The translations under genes and the position numbers were made by a program. Under the pieces are notes generated by a model. The model saw only the letters and a program-made list of their open reading frames with translations. It ran no database searches and was not told the origin of the DNA. 64,000 nt of DNA from Larix kaempferi (taxonomy: Eukaryota > Streptophyta > Pinopsida > Pinales > Pinaceae): NCBI GenBank assembly GCA_027924585.1, contig BSBM01000486.1, positions 41,184,001 through 41,248,000 on the forward strand, read 5' to 3'. Positions 43,276-56,809 of the stretch are shown here, piece by piece (the first letter of the stretch is position 1; each line of letters opens with the position of its first letter).

Positions 43276-45175
43276 TCTCTAGGAGGGAGATTAGTATTTT
43301 GCAAGTATCCTCCTGCTATATTTATTTATTATTATTTTTTCTATAATGTCATTAGTATGTTAGTATGGCCATATCTTTGATAGAGATTATGGATTGTAAT
43401 TTGTGATAACCAAAATCTTGGGTCAAAATTGTTTCCCTACTAATTCTTAGATTTTGGAGCAACAGACTAATTTAGGTTGTAGTAGTGTAAACAAAATTTC
43501 ACTAATAATTTTTGTTTGAAATCTAGTGAAAATGTTAGAAAAGTTGTTGGAATTGCATATATTATCTATTGAGATTCACAATCTAGGTGACATAGGGGTA
43601 TTTAAGGGGGATGAATCCATTTATGCATTCAAAAATGCAATTTAAGCAATGAAAAATTGCAATTTAATGCAAGGTTCCAGTAAGATTCCAGTGATTAATA
43701 TAAGAAAATGTCCAAATATTATAACATTTAAACTATCTTAGGTCTAAAACATCTCACATGTGCTTGAACAACAGTATATTTGATGTAGATATATTACAAC
43801 ATGATAAAATCATCCCATGAGTTTTATAATGTTTTTATCGGAATGCACATCCATTAAAATATAAATAAATACAATGACAAAAGATAATATGTAAATATTA
43901 TAACTTTGTGTTATCTCACCTTTGTCTTTTCTTCATCTACCTTTCCCCAACAAAACCTCCTCTAAATTTGTTGGTGGAATTGACATCCTAAAATGAAGGC
44001 ACGTTTATATTGATTGCGACTTCACCTTTTTTTTCTTGTCATAGAATGTGTTTCTTTTTTGTTTTAACCATTGACTTCTTAGTATTAGTGGGCTTACAAT
44101 ATCTTCAAAGATGTAAAGTTATAAAAATGATTATTGAACATCATTATGTAAATTATTATTTTCTTTCACTCACTATCTTATTTATTAGTATTTTTTCCTT
44201 TTGAATTAGCTAAACTTATTTATACAAATATAATAAAATAATAATAACTATTTAAAAAATAATAATCCTCTACATTCTATTGAAATAATGGATTTCCAAG
44301 AATCATACCCCTCATACCCCTTAATGCATATTACAACTTCCATTCCCATGTATTTGAATGGAAAGCCATCTTTAGAACTAACCAAGTACTATTTTAATTT
44401 TCTATTTGAAAAATATTATTTACTACTTGCTTCTCTTACATGGGAATAGAAGTTGGTTCTCTTACATGATTTCATGATTTCTACTAGAAACTTAAACAAT
44501 AATAAGAAGGAAAATAACAATGATAATAATATCATAAATTTATTAACAAAAAAAACTATTCATATTTTTTTAATGAGATCCATTCATATTTCTTTATAGG
44601 GTCAAGTGAATGCCCTTTACATCTAGCATGTAATTTTTTCAACAACAAGTTAATATTCCAATTTGTTATTAGAAGTTTATAAATAGAAGAACACTTTTTA
44701 ATTTTTGATTTATCATCTTTATGTAAAAAATATTAATAATGACTAATTAATGGATTTTAGTTTATAAGTAGAAGAACATTTTTTAATTCTTAATTTATTA
44801 TCCTCATGTAAAAAATATTAATAATAACTAATTAATTGGTTAAAATCCATTAATAACTTATGGATCACATTAAAATATTTCTATGCTAACAAACTAATCT
44901 AACTTTATCTAACTTTATGACTCTATTTTTTTATTTCCATTGAATCCTAAACTCTCTTATTTAGCATGATACCCTATAACTTTCTAAACTTATTAAGCAC
45001 AAAAAAAGTAAGTCATTATCAATCTTTCATATCACAATTTTGGTTTAGTTTAGGTGAACTTAAATTTATAATTAAATCAAAGTTTGTATATGAAATAATA
45101 ATTTTAATGTTATTTTTTTTATAAGTAATATATTATATTACTGCTTCAAAAGGTTATATGGCTTTCATTACAAAT
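43276..45175. other. AT-rich spacer
   Basis: No coding region. 44085-44140 resembles passages at 55720-55770 and 57280-57330 (CACAATATCTTCAAAGATG type), so an older member of the repeat described there may lie here. 44690-44840 contains a two-fold imperfect repeat (TATAAATAGAAGAACA / TATAAGTAGAAGAACA). Confidence 0.5.
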
Positions 45176-45179
45176 GACC

Positions 45180-46140
45180 TTGTCGGCTTAGTAGCAGCTC
45201 GACTGCTTGACATACCACTGCTAAAATCAATCTGAGACACTTCACCCTATTAACTCTAATAAAAACATTTATTGGCCTTACAAAAAACCTCTAGGCCATA
45301 CATAACAGGGTGCTTTCGACCATACAAGGACTCTTGATCGAAATTCATCTAAAATGAACCATAGACAAAATTAACAGCCTCAATACTACATAACATTGAA
45401 AATACACAACACCGAAGATACAAAACACAGTAATCAGACAAGGACTAAGACAAGTGGATGCTACCCCTAGGAAGGACCGGCTCTAGAGTTTGGATTTGGC
45501 GACCGAAGTCGGTTAGTGCTGGTGTCAAGACTGCCATGACCATCACCTGAGCGTTCATCAACCGGAGTGGAAGCACCTTTGCTAGAACCCTAACCAGAAA
45601 GGGGGCATGAATTGAATCCCCATCTTGCTAGCTATGATATCAATTTTCATGTGCATCAAACGACAATTCATATTGTGCTCCTTCCAATCCCGAGCAGGTT
45701 CTTCGTCATCGGCTTCCTTGTTCGATCATTCCATCAGGACATGGGAAAGAAGGCCCTTAACCACCCAATAGGTCACCATTAAACGATCATAAGCCAACAT
45801 TTTGCCACAATTCATCCCAAGATCATGCACCCAATTTTCCATCTCCTCTCTAATCTATTCCAATTTGAAATTCTTCACTTGTTCCCACAAGTCTTTTTCT
45901 ATTTGTTCAATTTCCTGGCCATGAATGGTATGGGGGATTCTCTCTCGGAAGAAATGAGCAATTTGGATAGCCTTCTTCTCTTCTGGGGTTGCTCTGGGGA
46001 TCTTGGCTTCCCCCTATACCTTTGCATCCTTCCGCGCTCATTTCCCCCTGGTTTCCAAAGTGAACAACCAAGGGGGGGGAACGATTTTTCGCTGAATAAC
46101 TTCTTTCCTTTAAAACATGCAAAAACTCTAGTGAATTAAG
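45180..46140 (-). other. Decayed coding-like stretch, unidentified
   Basis: G/C content rises above the surroundings. Minus-strand frames of 40-80 codons read through with charged helical content (IEQIEKDLWEQVKNFKLE, then NCRLMHMKIDIIASKMG), interrupted by stops. It resembles a retroelement gag or accessory coding region in style, but I recognise no motif. It lies just left of a Ty3 integrase fragment of opposite orientation. Confidence 0.3.
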
Positions 46141-46199
46141 GATACTACGATCATTGCGCATGGATCCACATATAAAGTTGCTCCACCAACCTGTTTCAT

Positions 46200-46735
46200 A
46201 ATTTCCTTGATCATAGCATTAAGTTAAGGGCCGACCGGAAAAGACGGTTACATTCATTTGCAGAGAGCTACTTAGTATATGTGCACCTGAGGAAAGAAAG
46301 ATTCCCTGGAGGGACATACAACAAGCTGAAGCCAAATTAAATTGGTCCATGTAAGATCATCAGGAATATTTTGGATAATGCCTATACACTGAAGTTTCCA
46401 GATGGGTTGGATATATCACCCACATTTAATGTTTCCGACCTGTACAAGTTTGAAGTAGGGTCGACGAGCGGGGGCGAGACAGAAATTGAATGGCAAGGGA
46501 AACTACTAGTTCAGCCAATGGAGGAGTTCGAGGAAGTGCTCGACGAGCGAGAGGTCAGGAAAACCAGAATTCAAAAGAGGAAAGAATATTTAGTCTGATG
46601 GAGGGACCAAGATTTGGAGGAGGCGACATGGATTTCCGTTGATAAGCTAAAGGAGTTGCAGAACCACGAGCAGATTTCTTTTCAATCTGGGGAGGTTGAT
46701 GCAGGGGAATTGATGCCCAGAACTAAGAGATGAAG
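46200..46735 (+). pseudogene. Ty3 integrase C-terminus and chromodomain fragment
   Basis: Plus strand: YLVYVHLRKERFPGGTYNKL (integrase C-terminal GPY/F-type domain, IGPCKI), then NAYTLKFPDGLDISPTFNVSDL, and a chromodomain-like tail (RKTRIQKRKEYLV, stop at 46596 where Lys or Arg is expected, WRDQDLEEATW). The frame ends near 46735. This is the 3' end of a chromovirus different from the one at 2020-19008; everything upstream is missing. Confidence 0.8.
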
Positions 46736-47452
46736 TTAAACTACTGAAAGGCCCGGAGGACACTCGATGACCTCCAGGAACAAGGGCATAGTCGACGAAA
46801 TATGGATGCGACGTAGAGATTCTGACCGACTATGGTTGATGGTAGATGACAAGATAGTAGAGTAGAATGGTCGAAGGTGATGCCGATCAGAGGTAGAAGG
46901 TAGTTAGAGTCGATGACGTTGACTGACGGGATACAGTTAGAAACCCGAGGAAACTAGCCGCGAAGGTAGTTGAGAAGTTGCAAGAGCAGTTATGGCAGTA
47001 GTTGGAGAATGCTAGGTGGAACCACTTGATGAAGAAGACCCCATAGATTATTTATTGCAGTTTGACCATACCTGGAAGCAATATAAGCTTCTGGAAGATG
47101 AGCTGAGTGCATGGTGTTGAGTATAAATACTTGTGCGTAACCTGAGAGAGGAGCGGTTGGAAATCCGTTGGAGAAAGGTGAGGAGACACTCGAAGAACCC
47201 TAATAGCCGAGTGCAGTAGAGGGTGCTGAGGACGAAGATTCCCTCACAATTGTTTAAATATTGGTAACAGTCAATGTTCATCCCGGATGATCTGAGAGTT
47301 AAATCATGTTGTAAACAGTCCTGTAAAGTGATTTACTCATTTAATTGAAAGACATAATTCTTGGCAATCCTCTTGTTGTTGCCGTGTGAATGTATGCGTG
47401 TTTCCGTTGGGTAACGATGATCTGTAGACTGGTCATGACCGCATCTGCATCA
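46736..47452 (+). repeat. Probable 3' LTR of the chromovirus fragment
   Basis: Follows the end of pol; TATAAATA at 47122-47129 in the same orientation. Ends where minus-strand LINE coding sequence begins. Terminal bases were not defined because no second copy is present. Confidence 0.45.
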
Positions 47453-47454
47453 CT

Positions 47455-48446
47455 CATCATATCTATTTTCCATACCCTCCTTTTGAATCTCTTCTAGTTT
47501 CTCTATCAGGCGCTTTTTGTCTTGGAAGATTTTCCTAAATTCTTCCTTATTCCATGTACTGAACTTTGCTTTTAGAACTTTCAGTTTTTTGGGGAATTGG
47601 TACATCCTTGATCCCCTTGGAGGATCCAGGTCCTCCCACCATTATTGGACCATTGTTTTGAAATTTTTATGCTCAAGCCAAAATTGTTCGAATCTAAAAG
47701 GTTTCCTATTATGAGGCCCAACATCATTCCAGTAGAGGCATACCAACCAATGGTCCGATCATACAGTTGGAAGAACTATGGCAGTCAAGTCCCCCCCCTA
47801 GTAACAGTGGCTTCCGAAATCAATAATCTATCCATTCTGGAGGCCACATGATTTTCTCCCCCTCCCCTGTTGTTTGAGGTGAACCAACCATTTCCGACTT
47901 CCACATCCACCAGCCTAACTTCTTCTATGAAATCTCTGAAGGCATCATTCCTTGCTCCGAGGATCCTTCTACCACCCTTTTTCTCCTCTAGGGAGGTGAT
48001 TAGGTTGAAGTCTCCTCCAACGATCCACTACTTGTCTCTTTTCCACTGGGATGACCATGCTAGAGCATCCAAAAAAGCATCCATTTGTGGATTTGCACTC
48101 GGGCCATAGGCATTTGTAATAACACCCTTGATTGAAGAATTGTTGATTTGGAAGTCAGCAGCGAGGAAGAATCTTGTGGAAAAGAAGTTAGATAAGCTTA
48201 CTTCTTTGGGGCGCCATAAGATTACAAGGCCTCCTGCCGCCCTATTGGCGTCAATTGCCAATGTCTAACTCCCTTTCCAAATCCGACTTCCTATTTGCTT
48301 AATAACTTCCGCTTAATAACTTCCGCTTGGCATTTCATTTCCTGAAGGAAAATGATCATTGGTTTCTCCTTTCCCAACTTATTATGTAGTGTTTGTATCT
48401 TGCAGAGATGATTCACCCAGCACATGTTCCATGTTATCACCTTCAT
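47455..48446 (-). pseudogene. LINE ORF2 fragment: endonuclease domain and linker
   Basis: Minus strand from ATG 48446: MKVITWN, NKLGKEKPMIIFLQEMK, then AAGGLVILW (near 48220), VGGDFNLI (near 48020), SRMDRLLIS (near 47830), a SDHWLV-like motif and PFRFEQFWLEHKNF (near 47690), and the helical linker KLKVLKAKFSTWNKEEF. These are the ordered motifs of an apurinic-type endonuclease, which nicks the target, followed by the linker to RT. RT itself is missing: the frame stops against the Ty3 fragment. At least three frameshifts; one 13-base tandem copy (AATAACTTCCGCTT, near 48300) breaks the N-terminal part. Confidence 0.85.
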
Positions 48447-48481
48447 TGAGAAACTTTGTTAACTTCAAGAAAGGCAGCCTT

Positions 48482-51400
48482 ATCATGGGGTATTGGCCAG
48501 ATTCATAAATTTTAATGTTATTAATAAAATAATACAAATTAAATGTCAAGCCATACTAGTGTCATCCTAAAGTGCCCCACCTTTTTTTTAAAGAAATGCT
48601 TTTTATATTTACAATATCATATTTACAATCATACCACTCATTGCCTCATCACCTCCCCATAGACCACATTCGTGTGGGCATCTAAATCATCTCAGAAAAA
48701 ACATAAAAAAACATAATAAATTTATTTGTAAGAGAGTATGTATTTGGATCAATGTCATTTTTACATCACTGTACAATGTTTATTTAGGAAAACTAATTTC
48801 AATGTTATATTGAACTTATATAAGCATACTAACTTTGTTGTTTTGTCAAACCTGCTTCTCTTAATATATCCACACTCAAATCTCTTTAGTTACTGAGAAG
48901 ATTACCTTTATAATTGGGGATTACATTATTTCTATAAACCCAAATTTCCCAGGGTAAAATGTTTACCAATTTAGATCAGAACTTAAATACCTGCGATATT
49001 AGGTATTTTTTCTTTTCAAATTGTTACGAACAAGTTGATTATAGGGACAGCCACAGGTTCCAGAAATTACTCCATTTATACCATTACCTTGGAAAACATT
49101 GTTTGCAAATTTAGCCAATTTATAAGTATTCCTTCTTTTCTTTTGAATTTTTGAATTGTTGGTTTCCATATTTTTAGTCTCACTATTCTGGTTGAAACTC
49201 TTTCAACCATTATTATGCAAGGAAATATAATTTTTTGATAGTATAATCTAATTTAACCATTCTTATGCAAGGAAGTATAATTTTTTTGACCGTGAATGGT
49301 TGGTTTTCATTTTTTTATTCTCACTATTATGATTGAAAAAAGATTCTTATGAAAACATAATTTCTTTATTTTTAATGAGCATAATTTCTGTAATATTAAA
49401 GAATGTTAAGGTGTTATTACTTTAGATATTTTTTTAATTGTTTATTTTACGTCGAAAAATAGATAAGTACTTAAATAGTTAAGTTATTAAATACACAAGA
49501 AAAATAGCATCTATGACTAGGCATAAAATTATAAGTTTTAAGAAACAAAAGAACAGAAAATTTATTTAAAATTTCTAATAACAATATGTAATTATACATT
49601 ATAGTATTAAAAAAAAAAAAAATCTAAAATAATCCTATATAAGAACAAAAATATCACTTAATAAAACTGGTTGGATGAGTACCATTATAAAATATACAAA
49701 ATATAAAGCCAGACATTATGCTTCAAATATATTAATGTTTATTTCACCTTCCTTTTTATTAAATTTAATTAACTATGTACTAATCAATTATAGCTGAATA
49801 ACTTCACTGCAACTATGTATCAATCAATTATAACTGAATAACTTCACTAAGTAATGGAAATATGCGATAGAAATAAAACACAAATAACAGCAAACACAAT
49901 AGCAACACAAGATTTATCCTAGAAAACTGGTAGGGAAAATCCATCCATTAATAATAGATCTCTTAAAGGTTCTTGGCCAAACCATGCCAAGGCCTCCAAT
50001 AACATCTCTCCTTCTCACATTGACACCTTACAATGCAGGATTTCAATCCTATAAATATGGTTCTTTACACGCAAATACAACTTGCAAGAAACCACAAGCT
50101 ACCAAAACCATGTACCATAAACCACTTACATCCTGGCTCATTCTCAAGTCAAAGTTAACCCTAACATATACATTATGCTTTATTAATGTTTATTTCACCT
50201 TCATTCTTATTAAATTTAATTAACTATATACCAATCAATTATAACATAAAAACTTCACTGCATAAAAGCATTCAATACAACTAATCAAAAGTATCCTTTT
50301 TATATATCTAGTTTTAATATAAGTATTTTTTGTCACAACTTCAATACATTTTGAAACTTGTTTGTAAATAACTTATTAATGTAAATTTATTTTAATTTGA
50401 TTTATTAAATATTTAAAAAGTTAAAAATAAAATTGAATCCCAAATTTTTAAATGATTAAATTTTTTTAAGAATGTTGCATAATATATCTTTCTTCATATC
50501 TTTCTTCAGTGATTTAACTGATATAATATAATTATTATTATATAAATATTTATAAATAATTATTTAATTACTTTGGACATTAATGTGTTGTTGACTGGAT
50601 GCATAGAATGGAGGTTATAATCTCAGCAAGTTGAAAACCCTCCAATCCTTGTTCATATGTAACTCTTTGCCACATAAATAAAATGTATCATTAAATTAAT
50701 AATTTTTTTTTTACAAACTTTTACATAAATGTGTTAAAAGTTCTATCTGATAAATTATGTTGCAAATGTCGTAAATATGTTTCAAACCTTCTAGTTAAAC
50801 TGTTTTCACCAGCAATAATATGATGGGAATACCAAATAATAAACATTAACTTTTAATTTTCAGAACTACTTCATACGTGTTAAACAAAATTGAAAATATA
50901 TCAATTAAGATGCAGCCATCTTATAGATTATTCTCATTTCCTCCTGAAGAATCCTCAAGAGAGGCAGAACTTTGTCATAACTCAGGGCAGCTGGTGCCAT
51001 ATAAGCATCAGCAATAGAATGCTTGAAATTCTGTTGTTTATGAGATTAAGCTTCAGAAATAGTAAGACCAGTACTATAATTTTTGCAATTATGTAATAAG
51101 GTCTCCACCTATAGGTCAAACCTTGGATAACATTCCAGGTATTTACCAGTCATGCTTTTTGGTTTCAGAAGTTCTGGTTATTAAAGGGCTAACCTGTGAA
51201 TAGGCATCTTTTCTGAACTTTAGTTGATTGTATACTAGCACAGCAGCGATCCCATTTGGTGAAGGCTTATAGGAATTAGCGGTTTTCCATTTTTTTTAAT
51301 TTTTCTTTTAAATAAAATTATAGAACAAATATTTTTTCCATTTTCCTAGGATACTTGCATTTAAAGAAAAAACATTCAAAAAATAAAAAAGAAGTAAGCA

Positions 51401-52100
51401 CATAGTAGAATTGGAGTAACTTATGGCAGAATTGGAATAAAGTGGCCAACATGTATTATAGTTATGGCTATTCATTAATCAACATTAATTAAATCAAGTA
51501 ACACACATTTGACTCTTAATACTTGCAAGGAATTTATACTATCAAATCTCTACCATCAGTTTGATGAAGACTACTATGAAGATTCCTCGTTATGAAATCA
51601 AGACCACTAAATTCATAAATACAATTAAAAGCATGCAACCCCAGTCCATGTATTGAAATAAGTAAACCTTATGGACCTAATAAATAAAAATTATATTCTC
51701 GCAGCTTAAACAGTAAAAAGTAAAAATGTCTATTAGAAAGAATGCATATTAAAAATTAAATTAAAATAAAGCAATTTTATATAAATCTTAAAAGAAAACT
51801 TAAAATTAATTTAATAAAAAAATAATGAAATGGGATTGTCATTAAAACAATGCATTATTACAACTAAGTTAAATATTACAAGAATGCCCAACAAGTATAA
51901 ATCATTAAATGTTGCTTTAGGCAGTGCATAGGATACATAATTCTCATGAAGTTTGAATTTTGAACTAATATATGAATATGGATTTTAAACAAAAACAAAT
52001 CAATTGTTTTGACAAAATACCTCGCATCATCAAAGTACATTCATTAGCAAATTTAACAACAGCGAAAGAACATTGAATAAAAAATGCAAAAGAGTAGACC
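48482..52100. other. AT-rich spacer
   Basis: No gene seen. It contains a direct repeat of about 80 bases (49733-49812 and 50184-50265, TTAATGTTTATTTCACC and following). Between the copies, 49860-50100 looks like a piece of retroelement leader (ACACAAGATTTATCC, GAAAATCC). 51100-51250 has slightly higher G/C but no frame. Confidence 0.5.
49733..50265. repeat. Direct repeat pair around a short insert
   Basis: About 80 bases at 49733-49812 recur at 50184-50265 with few changes. A partial third copy (AATCAATTATAACTGAATAACTTCAC) follows the first at 49823. Confidence 0.65.
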
Positions 52101-52102
52101 AG

Positions 52103-52206
52103 AAAATTCTCATAAACTTCATTGTCCACCCCTCCATGGACAGACATTAGCCCCAAAATTCTCATAAACTTCATTGTCCACCCCTCCATGGACAGACATT
52201 AGCCCC
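52103..52206. repeat. Perfect 52-bp tandem duplication
   Basis: 52103-52154 and 52155-52206 are identical. The second copy contains the stop codon of the gene at 52199-53898, so the duplication includes the last bases of that reading frame. Confidence 0.95.
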
Positions 52207-53898
52207 ACATGCCCCTAACTGCAGCCAAGATGGCATTGAACAAGAATGCAGAAGAGTATACCATAATTCCATTGTCAATCCACCTGGCTGAAGAATATAT
52301 CATAGATTCATGGCCACTAAGCAACCTGGTCATACTGGAAGGTGTGCGAACATATTCTGGTGAATACTCTCCCAGCAGATAACAACCACCTCCCCATTTC
52401 ACCCAAATTAAGACTTGCAGAGCACTGTATATCCATCTGCCAAAACCCTTTATACCCATGGCTCCTGCAATTGCGCTGCCTGTTGCAATGCACCCGATTT
52501 CCAATGCTATCACTGCCCTAAGCATAAGCTTTTTCTTCCCACTAATTTTCTTGGAAAACATTTCCAAACAATCCATACCCAAGCCAATACAAATGACAGT
52601 CATTATCACAACAACTCTTGGTTTAGAGGGCGGTATGGAGTATATTTTATACCATTTGCCAACGCTTCTTTCCAATGCAATAAGCACAACCAAGTAATAG
52701 AGCAAATGAAGTTGGTACAACCTACTATAAATGATAAGGTTCTGAGGGTCAGAAGAGTACTACCTCTAAACCTTAGCACTTGGCAAACATTGGGGCTATT
52801 GGCATTACACTTGACCACAGCACTAGTTAGAAACACATTGGCAACAAACCCATTTCCTTTACTGTCTAGGATGTAATGGCTTATTGCTCTTCTTGCTAAC
52901 AGAGCACTAGAGAAGCCATCCACTCCGAACCAACCAGTTAATACAAGATTGATCAATACTTCTGCAAGCCTTGGCACAATTAAGGAAGTAGTTCTGTAGA
53001 ATACTTCTTCGTGTCTATGTCCGCCTTCATTCAAGTAGTTTTCCAAGGCATCAGAAGCCATGACTATGGCTCTTCTGTCTTCCTGATCTTTAGACTTGAA
53101 AGATCTCATCAGCAGGTTTGTCCAGTTATCATCGGATGCAGGATGCACTGGAATGCAGATGCAAAGAGGGATTTCTTGGACGGGTGGCTTGAATTCAAAA
53201 TCAAGAACTTCACAGACTGCAGGGAATTCCACATTGGAATTATCCCCCACATGCAACACGTTCTGGTTGCACCCATGGCAGCCATATCTCTTGCACTGCA
53301 GAGATGGCAGTAGGCACAGGGAATCAGACAGTGTTTTTAGTGTTCCAGGCATCCTCTTATCAAGTAAGTTTGTGATTTCTGTCACTCTCCAGAATATAAT
53401 GCAATTACAGATGCAATTAGGGATGGTGCATTTACTGATCTCTGCAATGAGGGATGCAGATTCTGATGGAATTTGGACTGGTGCAGATCGTAAAGCATCT
53501 TTTAAAGGAACACATTGCAGCAAGATGGAGGGCACATGATGGGCATGGTCGATATATTTCATGAATTGCTGAAGGGAAGAATTGGACGTATCCATTGACA
53601 ACATTATAACAGAAGTTTGTCGAAAATCTTCACGTGTCCTCAGTCCAAAACCATTTATGTCCTTGAGTTTGGGACCTGTTAGGGTGGCCATGACATCTCT
53701 GGTACCCATTTCCAAATAAAAACTTCCTCTTAACAAGCATGTAATAAAGAGTGCCAGATTTCCTAAGAAGGCAATTCCCACATCAGTCAAATTAACCGAT
53801 CCTGTGACCGAATCACTTAAACCCTCTTGTGCTAAAACACTAGCAGATAACCATGCTAACGAAACAACCAGCTTTATCGTTAACCAGTGCATCATCAT
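52199..53898 (-). CDS. Candidate host gene: multi-pass membrane protein, one frameshift
   Basis: Minus strand, no intron visible. I chose the ATG at 53898 (MMMHWLTIKL) because the open frame upstream has no ATG and the new start gives a hydrophobic signal or anchor segment. A second membrane segment follows (GIAFLGNLALFITCLL), then a large domain with many Cys (CTIPNCICNC, CKRYGCHGC) and further hydrophobic segments near 52900 and 52700. Near 52620-52720 the frame changes. The first frame ends at 52606; the second, overlapping, continues with four more membrane segments (VVVIMTVICIGLGMDCL, IALEIGCIATGSAIAGA and others) to TAA at 52199. Joined length is roughly 560 residues. I do not recognise the family. 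It may be a true gene with a sequencing or assembly indel, an unrecognised intron, or a young pseudogene. Confidence 0.6.
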
Positions 53899-54029
53899 GT
53901 TTATGTTTTCCTGCCAATCTTTCAAAATACTAAAGAATGTAAAGGGAAGTTTTCTCAACTTACCTTACAGCAACTCCTGGTGCTTCACTCAATTCGGATT
54001 GGCTTCACTGAATCGAGAATGTGCTTACA

Positions 54030-54290
54030 AACTTCAATAGCAAATCTTATGAGCTAATCTTTCAAAACTGTAATGAACAAAAACATCATCAACCTCTTTG
54101 CAATTCATATTGTGCTTGTACACTTTTATAGGAAAGTGGGACAGAGAGTGTGGTTTGCTTACCCAATAAAGTATATAATTGCCCTTCTTCTGAAGTTTTC
54201 CTCCAACATCTAATTCCATGTTTGAGATAGAAGCTCTAACTTTTATTGCAAAGTGGGACACATTAAATGGTTTTCTTCCCTAGTAAAATA
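54030..54290. repeat. Two-copy diverged repeat upstream of the membrane-protein gene
   Basis: TTTTATAGGAAAGTGGGACA (54125) and TTTTATTGCAAAGTGGGACA (54240) head two similar blocks of about 110 bases. It lies in the gene's upstream region; a promoter role is possible but not shown. Confidence 0.45.
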
Positions 54291-54299
54291 AGTAAAATG

Positions 54300-55290
54300 C
54301 ATAATTAATCCATCGAAAGCTTTTCAATAATATCTAATTTTATCATTGTCATAAAAATATATATTATTACAGTTTCTTTTTTAATAAATACTAATATAAA
54401 TATTTAATTCTCATATCAATTAAGATAAGCATTTAGTCTAATAAGTTAACTTGAGTTATTGAGTAAAAAAATTACATCAATAATTTATCTTGACTATTAC
54501 TATTTAAATGAATAAAATACTAAAAAAAAATTATGATATACAATTTATTTATAAAAAATTAACATAAATATTTAATTATTTCTTATATTTATTTAATACA
54601 AATGTAATATAATAAAATTTGTTGTTTTTTTCATCTAAAAAAACATATACTTGATATTAAAAAAAACCAAAATATACAAATAGTTTGTTCCCCAAATAGC
54701 TGCTCCAATACAAAAAGCAAAGTGGGCTAACTCCTCCCATATCTATACCAAAATAGTAACCCAAACCCATGCATCCATCCACAATAATGCCTAATGCAGA
54801 TAATAATATGTATATATTTCCAATTTTAAAATAAATTGCCTAACCAAGTACAAAAAAAAGAGGACTTTAAACAAGAAAATAATTGTGAAATTGATCTCCA
54901 AGAAAATACCCCGAAGGTGCATGATCCTATCTTGCAACCAAATCAACTTCACAACTTGCAAATTCAACTTTTGTTGAATCCATCCAATAACTACCTTTGA
55001 ATCTCCAACAACCTATAAATGAAGGATACTTTTAAAAGAAGCAAAATACAACAACCCCCATAAAGCTATGAATTCAGCTCTAACTATTATTATCCCAACT
55101 CCAAACTTATCCAAAACATCTCGACATTAAAATATCCAACAAAAATATCATCAATAAAATGAGGGACTGAAACCATTATAAAGTCTTCAAATTATTTTCT
55201 ACAAAAACTTCTTTAAAAGCTTCAATTATTGAATGGCTTAAGAGGCTTACATTCTTCTACTTGTTTTCAAACAAAATTCTCTGTTTTCAA
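54300..55290. other. AT-rich spacer
   Basis: No gene seen. 54690-55260 is slightly less AT-rich and has no long frame. Confidence 0.4.
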
Positions 55291-55299
55291 ATATTTTAG

Positions 55300-56760
55300 G
55301 TGGCATAAAAGCAACTTGATTATAATAAAAATTATATATAAATATAATATGAATAAAAAATATAAATTTAAATTAAAAGTTAAAAACATTAATTATATAT
55401 AGAGAGATAATTTAATATGGAATTAATATTTGTAAATGAAATAAAAAGTATTTTGTATAAAAATTAAAATTGTTTAAAATTTTAATTTATATAAAATAAA
55501 TATAATAAATAAATAGTGAAACATGGTAAATGGGAATTTTGTTTCTTTTATTTTGTTTTAGATATAAATTTTATTTTTGTTTTAATTTTTTGATATGTTC
55601 ATTTTTTCTTTTATTTTAGAATATGGATTTTTTAACCATTTTTTGTTTACATGTGTTGGGATAATCAAATATTCTAAATTTGTTCATTATTTTAATATTT
55701 ACCTTTTACTACTATTAGTTCACAATATTTCCAAAGATGTAAGCAAATAAAATGATTATAAAGCACAAGCACGGAAGAAAAATTTCCCAACCCATGATAA
55801 ACAAAATTATTGTTCTTCCAATGAACATTGTGCTACAATGTTTCACAAATCATACATAAGACCCACAATAATATTCCTTATTAACACTTAGAAGAAAATT
55901 TTCACAATCCATGATAAACAAAATTATTGTTCTTCCAATGAACATTGTACTACAATGTTTCGCAAATCATAATGTTGGTCTACACATAGTACTCACAATA
56001 ATATTCCTTATTAACACTTAATTTGTTAATTTCATTGATTAATAAAAGTTGTCTTATTTCATAATTTTTTTTCCTTTTTTTCTTCTTGAATACTTAGTCT
56101 ATCTTGTAGAACTTACATGACTATAAATCTCCTCCTCCTCCAATCAATAATAAATATTAAAAATAAAAACGAAATGAGAAATACTAAAAAATAAATAAAA
56201 AATATTATAATACTAATAAAGAAATTGATTAGAATATGATCATTTATTTCCACAATAATATAATAATATATTAGTAGGATGCTTTAGTCTCAAAAATTTG
56301 GTTCATGGGTATATGAGCACAAATTGCTTGACATGTTTACATTTTTTTATAACCATACACTTGAGGCAAAGAGAATTAAGTAAACACATTTTGAAGTGCC
56401 ATGAATTTTTAATATTTTTCGGTCCATCATATATTATTTAATCACAAAAATTAGGGTTAAAATCTCAATATTGAAGAGAAAAAAAGTTACAAATATATCT
56501 AATTGTTATTTCACATACACCTCCCACACATCCCACAACTTAAATGTAGAAAACTAATCACAACATTTTATGATAAAATAAATAATATTTCTATTTTAAA
56601 TATACTCTTAGAATGATGCTTTGTCAAGCCATTCAAAAATATTGTATTGTTTAAATAATGTTTTTTCCCGCGTATTGGATTTATGATACCCTTATATGAA
56701 ATGTTTTAGATGTATTATAAGAATAAGAATAATGGAACATAAGCATGATCCTTAATATAT
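55300..56760. repeat. Diverged segmental duplication, copy 1
   Basis: Can be aligned in order with 56810-58620: TTCATTTTTTCTTTTATTTTAGAATATGG near 55600, the passage at 55710-56090, TTGGTTCATGGGTATATGAGCA at 56300 and GCTTTGTCAAGCCATTC near 56620. Inside, about 75 bases at 55780 are repeated at 55895. Confidence 0.75.
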
Positions 56761-56809
56761 TACAATTTACAATTTCCTGAATGTCCAAAAAATTAACATA
56801 AATATTTAA

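Noticed and set aside
53011-53539. Plus-strand frames of 100 and 147 codons
   Set aside because: Antisense to the membrane-protein gene, which has the better start, hydrophobic segments and length.
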